Shown in pieces: positions 8,856-15,126 of a stretch of 15,126 nt of DNA. The position numbers and the translations under genes were made by a program. This stretch comes from Zarea fungicola (taxonomy: Eukaryota > Ascomycota > Sordariomycetes > Hypocreales > Cordycipitaceae), in assembly GCA_900169235.1 (NCBI GenBank), contig FWCC01000641.1:1-15126 (forward strand), given 5' to 3'. The number at the start of each line of letters is the position of its first letter. Position 1 is the first letter of the stretch. Below the pieces are notes generated by a model. That model saw only the letters and a list, made by a program, of their open reading frames with translations, did not search any database and was not told the origin of the DNA.

Positions 8856-9920
8856 ATGGCTTCGTTCAAGTCAGTCGCAATTATTGGCGTGAGTAGTGTA
8901 CATCCGATTTCCTAAAGGCTTGGAAGTAAATCTAATATCAACCAGGCCACCGGCAATGTCGGCCAGGCAGTCTTACCGGCTGTTCTTAAAGCATCGATTG
9001 AAACTACCGTGATAACACGATCATCATCTAGCGCCACTTTTCCAGCTGGTGTTAAAGTTATCAAGACGGAATATACTCTGGAGCATCTAACAGAGGCATT
9101 GCGTGGGCAAGACGCAGTGCTTTGTCTCATTAGTGCGTCTGCGCTGGATCTTGAAGCCGTCATTGTTGATGCTGCCGCCGCCGCAGGAGTCAAATGGTTC
9201 ATTCCTAGTGAATTTGGCCATGATACAACTGACGAGGGCCTGGTTAGCATGTTGCCTGTACTGAAGGGTAAAACACGCATTACCGCTCAGTTGGACAGCA
9301 AAGCAGCCCAAGGCTTACACTGGACTGCTATTGTTACTGGCTTGTTTCTCGACTGGGTACGCGTTTCTCCCCCCTTTTAATAATGCTTTCCTTGTTACTG
9401 CGACATACGAACGTGCTAACATTTTACCCTGCTTTAGGGCCTGGCTCGTGGTATATTTGAATTTGATATTGCCAAGCGCAGTGCGAGAATATGGGATGAC
9501 GGGAATACCAAATTCCTCACGACCAACACTGACGACATTGCAACGGCTGTTGTCACACTTCTTTCTGATCCTGTGGTAAGAGAAAAAGTAAAGAACAGCC
9601 ACGTCCACATTTCGTCCGTCAACACAACGCAGAACGAGCTTCTTGCCGAGCTGGAAAGGGCTACCGCAGCAACGTTTACGGTCACAAAGGTTGCAAGCAG
9701 TAGTGTTAAGGAGAGTGCGTTGAAAAAGCTGCAAGCAGGTGATTTATCAGCAATTCTACCGCTGCTTCAGTATGTTGCCTGGGGCGAGGAGGGTTATAGT
9801 CAATGGAACGCAAAGGCAGAGAAGGGCAATGCCTTGTTGTTGACTGGGCCGAAAAGAACTTTGCAAGACACTATCGCTGATATCGTAAAACAGAGCTCTG
9901 TTGGTGGCGCAAAGGTTTAG
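8856..9920 (+). CDS. NmrA-like / isoflavone-reductase-like NAD(P)-binding protein, three exons
   Basis: This is an atypical short-chain-dehydrogenase-related protein of the NmrA/isoflavone reductase/PCBER type. Members are NAD(P)H-dependent reductases or redox sensors. Exons are 8856-8888, 8946-9356 and 9438-9920. The introns are 57 nt (GTGAGT...CAG) and 81 nt (GTACGC, branch GCTAAC, TAG), both in phase 0. The product is 308 aa, typical of the family. The Rossmann motif GATGNVG (residues 11-17) is formed only by joining exons 1 and 2. Arg36 at the end of beta-2 (VITRS) suggests NADP(H). KWFIPSEFG (94-102) is the family's conserved PSEFG-type motif, and VLKGKTRI (from about 116) holds candidate catalytic lysines. 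The start sits in a strong context (CCACCATGG). Whether it is an enzyme or a regulator cannot be told. It is on the same strand as the ene-reductase, about 2.1 kb downstream. Confidence 0.92.
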
Positions 9921-10299
9921 TTTTATGAAGCTGGAAAGACTGAGGTTCGATGGATGCTAGGAGCAATTTTACTTTCTAACATTACCTATTCGCCTATACT
10001 CTACTGGCTTTTAGTATTTACTGTACTCCTGGAAAACGTGAAATTTACTGCAGAATATCTGTAACTAGACTTGCCCGTTTAGCTTGTTATTTGCTGAGTA
10101 TGGCTTGAACACCTTACAATACCATTTCTGTGAGGTTGAAATCCAATCAATGCGGTGGACTTTTAACGCCACTTTTGTATTCAATGCAACGGAGGAATTA
10201 TGGGAAATTTATGTCAAGCCGCCTCTGAGATGAAAATGCGGACCAGTCATGTATCCTGTCTTGGCAAGCCCGTCCGCTCATGTCATCAGTTTGTGAAAT
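9921..10299. other. 3' flank of the NmrA-like gene
   Basis: AT-rich sequence with no open frame of note and no canonical AATAAA close to the stop codon. It presumably contains the 3' UTR and ends at a solo copy of the dispersed repeat. Confidence 0.35.
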
Positions 10300-10434
10300 G
10301 CAAGGATCATGTAAGGACGAGAGTGCTAGGTAACCACTCGGCCACAGAGACCATTAAAAGATCAAGTAGTAACCAGCCGTGGCCAGATATCCCTAGCATC
10401 CAATATGTGCCTTCTATGTCCCGGACAGATCATT
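10300..10434 (-). repeat. tRNA-related SINE-like repeat, copy 3 (solo, minus strand)
   Basis: On the minus strand the core (10416 down to 10391, starting TAGAAGG) matches the other three copies with transitions only. It is followed by GGTCTCTGTGGCCGAGTGG (from 10352), which contains a perfect A box TGGCCGAGTGG (10344-10334). This aligns with GATCTCTGTGGCCTAGTGG in copy 2. The core-to-A-box distance is 72 nt. No convincing B box remains at the expected place. Copies 3 and 4 share GGATGCTAGGGATA and the following GGCCACG, so they are closer to each other than to the dimer. It lies about 380 nt after the NmrA-like stop codon. Ends are approximate. Confidence 0.6.
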
Positions 10435-12269
10435 ATCACACTCACAAGCAAACCATACAGCCACACCTCATTCCGCCTATACGATAGCCAATGCAAATAG
10501 CTACCTGCTGGGCCGCTTTACCCGCTTCGCACCAGCTACACATCTTTTGAGTCTTATGCTGGCACATGCTGCCAATGGAATGCAAGACCTAGCTCAGGTG
10601 CCAAAAAGGCTTTGTTTCATTGGCCAATGGCTCCGGAATTGAAGCCGGCATGCGCCGTCTCGAAGTGTGCACACAGATGGCTGCATGCTACTAGTCCGTA
10701 TGCAAGCGAAAGGTTGCTTACTTCTGCTGACGTGACGTGGCGGTGTTTTCCTGATCCGTTTTTTTTTTTTCGAATTCCAGGCCCGCACCTTCCAAATTGT
10801 CGGAGAAGACTGCTGCTATAGTTCTCATGGCTCTCTTGATGACTGGAGAATTTGAAATAGAAATCGTCGCAGAGACAAGCGACCTTATATCGCCCTTTTC
10901 AGCACATTTCTTCTACATATTGGCGTGTGTCTTCATGGATCTAGCTTCATAGCTTTCAATGCCTGAAACGTCCAGGCAGGCACCTTGCGTTCAAGGAATC
11001 AATAATGTTGTTTGGCCATTGATGGCTGGTCGCTCGTAGGCTCCGCGCACACTGGCTTTACCTATATGCCGTCAATTGCTGACATTCTGGGTACGTACAT
11101 GGTTCTGTCGAAGAGACTGGAGATGGTAGTCAAGCTTGGGTGATGTATACTGTGGCAAAAATTCGAGAAAATTCGATCAGTAGTGGATAAGATGTGTTTG
11201 CGACTCGGCGTAAAATTCAATGGGCGCGCTTCCATGAGTGGACGCCCAGAAGGCAAAGCATGCAAAGCGTGGCCTTCCATGACAAATGCCAGTTGGAGAA
11301 GATTACCTTTACTTCGTTCCTGAGAGGAGTGTGGCGTTTGGTCCATGCTCAATAAGCCCACATAGCAACCGGCGCAGGGAACGGCGCCGGCCGAACTGTG
11401 CCGCAGGGACGCCATCGGTCCGTATTCCGAAGCCAGTAGAATAAGAGTCAGTCAGCTCTGGTCAGCCAACATCCACATGAATGGGAACGCGTGCAGCGGC
11501 TCTGTAGGAGAGCAACATCAACAGTAGGGTTGTTATGGGATGGTTCAAAATCTGTGGGAAACAGGCTTAGCAGGGCGTGGTCATACCCTTTGCCGGGGAG
11601 GCAAGTCTGCCTAGTTCAGTGTCTAAACTTCATACTACTCAATTAGCTGCTTCGCAAGCAGTTCAACGTGGGTCTGATATATCATCTGACATGCCTATTT
11701 AAATATGTGATTTCAATCCCATTGTCAGATGGATGCGCGGTAGGTTAATACGCCATCAGCTTTTTGCAGATCATTAACTCTTAGGCTTTCTCCGCATGCT
11801 CATAGATCCGTCGTAATACTTACGAAACAAAGAATTGGTTTATCAGAGGCCTGAATTCCGTGTCCAACCGGGCAGTGGGCGCAAAAGGAATACCTATATA
11901 TTCGCGCGAGTCAGTCCACGAAAGTCGTAGTCAATCGTTACCGCATCACGAGCTACACTTAAACATAAAAGATCATATCTTGGACTCTCATTCATTCAAT
12001 AAACTAGATGAATGCAAGTGCTTGACGCCATACTGTGGCCATACATTGTTGAGCCCATGAGGCAACCTCAGCCAACCGTAGCTAATGTTCCTAACCATAT
12101 ATCGCAAGCAACACAGCCAAGAACCCCAGTAGATAATCAAACAGATTCTAGGCGCATAACAGCCTAAAGTGATATCTAAACCGATCTAAGACGTCAAAGA
12201 AACATTCAAACTGCGTCCAACCCAGTTTCTCACGCTAACTGTGGTTGTGCCATTGCAATTCCACCTTGC
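10435..12269. other. gene-free stretch between the NmrA-like and bZIP genes
   Basis: I find no recognisable protein domain here. The longest ATG-started frame (11062-11415, minus, 117 codons) has no motif and ordinary spacer-like composition. Features seen are a T tract near 10759-10770, a TGACGTGACGTGG run at about 10729-10741, a 6-bp hairpin with a 3-nt loop (11647-11661), and short palindromes (TGATATATCA and TATTTAAATA near 11.68-11.71 kb). A spliced small gene could hide here undetected. Confidence 0.4.
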
Positions 12270-12917
12270 TCAAAAATGCATCCGAGGTGGCTCATCAGGA
12301 AAGAATCGATCTTCCAATAATGCATCCATATCCACTAGAGTATCCTCGCTTAAATCTTTTGGTGTGGTTTCAAAGCTGCTGCCCACAGAGGTACTGTACT
12401 GCGTACCGTCGGAGCTGCATCTCAGCGGTTGACCGCCAGTTTCTGGAAGGCTGCTGTCGTCTTTCGAATTTTCTACCAAGACAGTGACACACAGCTTGAG
12501 GCCTTCTTTCTGACCCATCTCGCCGTAATAATTGGAAGCAAAACCGGAGAACATGCCCCTTGCTAGCGCGGCGCGGAGACATTTTACTTCCCAACGCAGG
12601 GAAGAGAGCTCTGTGTTGGCAGTTGTAATCTCAATTTTCTGACTCATGAAAGACTTTTCCAAATAGTCCAGATACTTTGCTTTTGCCTGGCGATGCCGTT
12701 GACCGGCCCTTCGTATTTGTTCCCGCCTCTGTTCTGCCTTTTCTTGTCCCGAGACTGCAGGCCTTCTTTGGCTGGATTCTGGTTCAGTGGATGTTGTTGT
12801 GAAAGTAGCATCGACAGACGTATTGTCGTGAAATCGCATCGAGAAGCTTTCTGGTGTTTCTATCAATGAAAAGTCAATTTGGAAATTCTCGGACGACGGC
12901 TGATGTAAAAGACCCAT
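12270..12917 (-). CDS. small bZIP transcription factor, 215 aa
   Basis: The product is predicted to be a nuclear DNA-binding regulator acting as a dimer. The first in-frame ATG (12917, context GCGCCATGG) gives 215 aa in one exon. The frame stays open upstream to a TAG near 13003 without another ATG, so an upstream exon is possible. The basic region is RREQIRRAGQRHRQAKAK (64-81), followed without a gap by a zipper. From Leu83 the heptad positions are Leu, Phe, Ile, Leu, Val and Leu (83, 90, 97, 104, 111, 118). The basic region has Ile68 where most bZIPs have the invariant Asn, and Gly72 where fungal relatives usually have Gln. A fungal group with V/I at this place exists (family knowledge, from memory). 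The N-terminus is Ser/Thr-rich, and the C-terminal part (about 185-215) is acidic with hydrophobics (EDTLVDMDALLED), suggesting an activation domain. Confidence 0.82.
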   Translation of the reverse strand: MGLLHQPSSENFQIDFSLIETPESFSMRFHDNTSVDATFTTTSTEPESSQRRPAVSGQEKAEQRREQIRRAGQRHRQAKAKYLDYLEKSFMSQKIEITTANTELSSLRWEVKCLRAALARGMFSGFASNYYGEMGQKEGLKLCVTVLVENSKDDSSLPETGGQPLRCSSDGTQYSTSVGSSFETTPKDLSEDTLVDMDALLEDRFFPDEPPRMHF

Positions 12918-13176
12918 GGCGCCGACGTTTATCAAGCAGATGAAGGGGTAGAATAATTTTAATCCCGCAATCGCTTCCAATTTGAGAGTTGAGGTGACTG
13001 TCTAAATAAGAATGTTTGTGGTTCAGGTTCTATTAACTTGAAGAGGTATCTAAAGCAGGGTCAGAGAAAAAAATGGGGGCTGGGGAATCCGGCGCTGTCA
13101 ATTGGCGACTGGATTATAGGAACTGCGGAGGCAAACAAGAAAGAATCGCAGCAAACCCAATGCTTTGAACAAATCG
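12918..13176. other. upstream region of the bZIP gene
   Basis: Only about 260 nt separate the bZIP start codon from the repeat dimer, so the promoter and any 5' exon lie here or run into the dimer. A splice-acceptor-like TTATTTAG/ACAG occurs on the minus strand near 13000. No consensus TATA box is evident. Confidence 0.35.
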
Positions 13177-13457
13177 ATTCTAGTGCTGACCTAGTGTCAC
13201 GGACCTAGAAGGCATACATTAGATGCCAAGGCTGCCAAGTCATCACCGGCGCGGCAGTTAACCGGACCAGGTGAACAATACTTAATAATTTTGATCTCTA
13301 TGGCCCAGTGGTTACGTAGCACACTGGTACTAATACCTAACTTCTAGAATTAGAGTCTCTATTGTTGTTAGAAGCTTGCCTGGAACCGCAACATGGTTGA
13401 ATCTGCAAAGATGTCTAGCATAGGGAGATTTGCCAATAGATGGCCCACCCCATAACA
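13177..13457 (+). repeat. tRNA-related SINE-like repeat, copy 1 of the tandem dimer
   Basis: This is the first unit of a head-to-tail pair with a 281-nt period; both begin ATTCTAGTGCTGACC. The core is at 13206-13231. An A box TGGCCCAGTGG (13301-13311) and a degenerate B box AATTAGAGTCT (13348-13358) are 47 nt apart. The T-arm-like TAGAA/CTCTA around the TTAGAGT loop can still pair at four of five positions. The acceptor stem does not pair and the anticodon arm is unconvincing, so it is not a working tRNA. The unit is about 124 nt of leader, a tRNA-like part of about 75 nt, then a tail ending GATGGCCCACCCCATAAC. Confidence 0.7.
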
Positions 13458-13744
13458 ATTCTAGTGCTGACCCAATGTCACAGACCTAGAAGGCATACAT
13501 TAGATGCCAAGGTTTCCCAGTCATCAACGGCCCGGCAGTGAACCGGGCCGGGTAAACAATTCTTAATGACTTTGATCTCTGTGGCCTAGTGGTTACGTGG
13601 CACACTAGTCCTAATACCTAATGTCTGGGGGTTAGAGTCACTATTATTGTTAGAAGCCTGTCTGCAACCGGCTAGTATAATATGGTTAAATATATAGCGA
13701 TGTCTGTATGGGGGGATTTGCCGATAGATGGTCCACCGCACAAG
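13458..13744 (+). repeat. tRNA-related SINE-like repeat, copy 2 of the tandem dimer
   Basis: The second unit directly abuts copy 1. The core is at 13487-13512, the A box TGGCCTAGTGG at 13582-13592 and a B-box-like GGTTAGAGTCA at 13630-13640, 48 nt apart. The core-to-A-box distance (95 nt) equals that of copy 1. The tail keeps ATTTGCC...ATAGATGG...CCACC as in copy 1. The unit differs from copy 1 by many substitutions, with transitions apparently dominating, so the duplication is not recent. The right boundary is approximate (near CACAAG at about 13744). Confidence 0.7.
13528..13550. repeat. perfect 8-bp GC-rich hairpin inside copy 2
   Basis: CGGCCCGG (13528-13535) and CCGGGCCG (13543-13550) are exact reverse complements around a 7-nt loop, CAGTGAA. 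Copy 1 has a weaker counterpart (GGCGCGG...CCGGACC). If the element is transcribed this would be a stable RNA stem upstream of the tRNA-like part. Confidence 0.7.
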
Positions 13745-14259
13745 TTCCAGGTAAATACTATCATGTAGTGTGGGCCACCTTAACCACCGCCAACAGCATA
13801 TGCAACTAATATATAACTAATAGAGAACCATAAATATTAAACGTAGAAATCAGTGAGGGATAAATGACTTGTAAATAGGGGAAGTTTGCCTATGAAAAGA
13901 GGTAAATATTCCTAGATAGGTTATTTCTTTCGTAGAGGAACGAGGAATATAATTTTTCGTTCTTTGCCCTTATGGTTCTCCGGCTTTTCGGTTCTTCAAT
14001 CTGCTTTAGAATTACCAATCGTAAGCTCGATCCACATTTACAAAAATACAGTACCCGCAGAGAATAATCGGTACTGGAACTCGGCATGTCTTTAGACTGA
14101 TCTTGAGTTTTTGTGAATAAGAGTTCCATACTCACTCAGCGGTGTCTGAGGTACATATCGTTAGCGTAAATAGTGGATAACTTACCTTTGTACCTACCTA
14201 CTTTGTCGTAGGCCGTAGTTAAGCGAAATCATCGTCATTCTCCTGGTGTTGATGGCTTC

Positions 14260-14288
14260 TTAGGGTTAGGGTTGGTTATGTTGGTTAT
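14260..14288 (+). repeat. short interstitial telomere-like motif with a 9-nt tandem repeat
   Basis: TTAGGGTTAGGGTT (14260-14273) contains two full TTAGGG units, the fungal telomere repeat. It runs directly into two copies of GTTGGTTAT (14271-14279 and 14280-14288). It is too short to be a telomere and may be a repair scar or chance. Confidence 0.6.
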
Positions 14289-14727
14289 GTTTTTGCGCTG
14301 TCGTTGGCCACTAGTTGACTTGGCCATTTTCCATAGTGCCTGATGCCGAGTTGTAAACTAGAATCCGCAAACTGAAAAAAAAATCGCAACTCGCAGAAAT
14401 TAGCTAGGTTGACAACAGACCCTTGCCATACCCCTGCAATAGAGGTACCAGGCTAGTAGGGGCCCCTATTTCAGATAAAATTAATCTACAAATTACCAAA
14501 AGCTTATTTTTTCTTCTAATTTACAGCATTTCTAGTCTGCAGGAAAGAAAATAACGCACTAGAGTTTGCAGAATGGCTGTTGGTGATGTATAAAGGTTCT
14601 CCATGAGATGGCCATAGGATCCTTGTCCCTGGTCATCCAGTCTGTGGATTGTAGTCTGCAACTCCGCATCAGGGCCTTAGTTACTTGGGCACAAGTTTTG
14701 GCCGAGTTATTGGAGAGCAAAGTCTTA

Positions 14728-14769
14728 GCCAAAATCTAGTAGAAAATAGGTCACTATACCTATTTTGGC
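14728..14769. repeat. nested inverted repeats
   Basis: AAAATAGG (14743-14750) pairs with CCTATTTT (14759-14766) across an 8-nt loop. Alternatively GCCAAAA (14728-14734) pairs with TTTTGGC (14763-14769). The two hairpins compete for the same right arm. No function is evident. Confidence 0.5.
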
Positions 14770-15126
14770 CACTTCCAACTCAGCAAAAGCACCCCCTACT
14801 AGCTTGGGACCTCGTCAACCCGGGTGTTGCAGAGTTATGAAAGTGCGACAAGGATTTAGCCTCTGTCCACTGCCAAATTCAGTAAAGCGTCCTGATTGTG
14901 CAGACAACTCGCCGCCGAGTCAGTACGAGACGCTCACAGTCATACATCCCTGTGAGGTATTTTCGCGGACTTCAGCTGCGGGTTAACTGCTGCCTCGAGA
15001 AAAAATGAGCCTTAACCACCATAGCATCTCTAAAGAAGTCGCAAAAAAGAATAACTAAATAGTGTAAATGTTTCCATGCTTTGAATCTGTATATACGCAA
15101 TATTTGCCAGCGCAGCGTCAAAAGTC

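Larger units (their letters stand above)
13745..15126. other. gene-free AT-rich right end
   Basis: No recognisable gene occurs in the last 1.4 kb. A minus-strand frame at 13890-14135 is open for about 80 codons but has no domain. A short telomere-like run and a nested inverted repeat are listed separately. A gene entering from beyond the right edge cannot be excluded. Confidence 0.4.

Noticed and set aside
6940..10487. Two plus-strand ORFs with similar peptides (IPSIQ..PSM) suggesting a duplicated gene
   Set aside because: The similarity comes from the antisense of the shared repeat core. The reading frames outside the core are unrelated.
11062..11415. 117-codon minus-strand frame starting at ATG
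   Set aside because: No domain, no clear promoter and no compositional sign of coding. Frames of this size are expected by chance in 15 kb.
11647..11661. Hairpin CTGCTT-CGC-AAGCAG as a terminator
   Set aside because: Intrinsic hairpin terminators are bacterial, and no gene ends nearby. It is probably a chance palindrome.
13294..13366. Functional tRNA genes in the dimer
   Set aside because: The A and B boxes are in order, but the acceptor stems do not pair, the anticodon arm is unconvincing and the B boxes depart from GGTTCGANTCC.
1..15126. CRISPR arrays, insertion sequences, or intact transposon proteins
   Set aside because: No regularly spaced repeat arrays, no terminal inverted repeats flanking an ORF, and no transposase or reverse-transcriptase motifs were seen.

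Overview
The window looks like nuclear DNA of a filamentous ascomycete, probably a Sordariomycete. The class is an inference. The evidence is short introns (57-105 nt) with GT(A/G)(A/C/G)G-type donors, CTAAC-like branch points and YAG acceptors, long gene-poor stretches, TTAGGG-type telomeric motifs, and six protein genes of typical fungal families. No bacterial, viral or CRISPR features were seen.

Layout. Left part (1-3.2 kb), compact and GC-rich: a VPS20/CHMP6-type ESCRT-III gene (+, one intron) lies tail-to-tail with a fructosamine/ketosamine-3-kinase gene (-, two introns). Upstream of the kinase is a small unrecognised Cys/His-containing ORF (-) with a good TATA box. Right part (3.3-15.1 kb), AT-rich, with long gene-free stretches and repeats: an intronless Old Yellow Enzyme-family ene-reductase (+), an NmrA-like/isoflavone-reductase-like NAD(P)-binding protein (+, two introns) and a small bZIP transcription factor (-).

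The most notable non-gene structure is a repeat family with four copies in the window. Two lie head-to-tail at about 13.18-13.74 kb with a 281-nt period. Two diverged single copies lie on the minus strand, at about 10.3-10.43 kb and 6.9-7.03 kb. Three of the four carry a recognisable RNA polymerase III A box; copies 1, 2 and the 6.9-kb copy also have a degenerate B box 47-48 nt further on. I read the family as a decayed tRNA-related SINE-like element. In a shared 26-nt core every difference between copies is a transition, as expected of RIP or deamination decay. The single copies sit just 3' of the two redox genes, and the dimer sits just upstream of the bZIP gene.

How the genes may relate. 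VPS20 and the fructosamine kinase are housekeeping or protein-repair functions with no evident link to the rest. The ene-reductase, NmrA-like reductase and bZIP gene could be a small redox or stress module. The ene-reductase has a perfect TTACTAA (Yap1-type) site in its upstream region. No backbone-forming enzyme is present, so a biosynthetic cluster cannot be claimed from this window.
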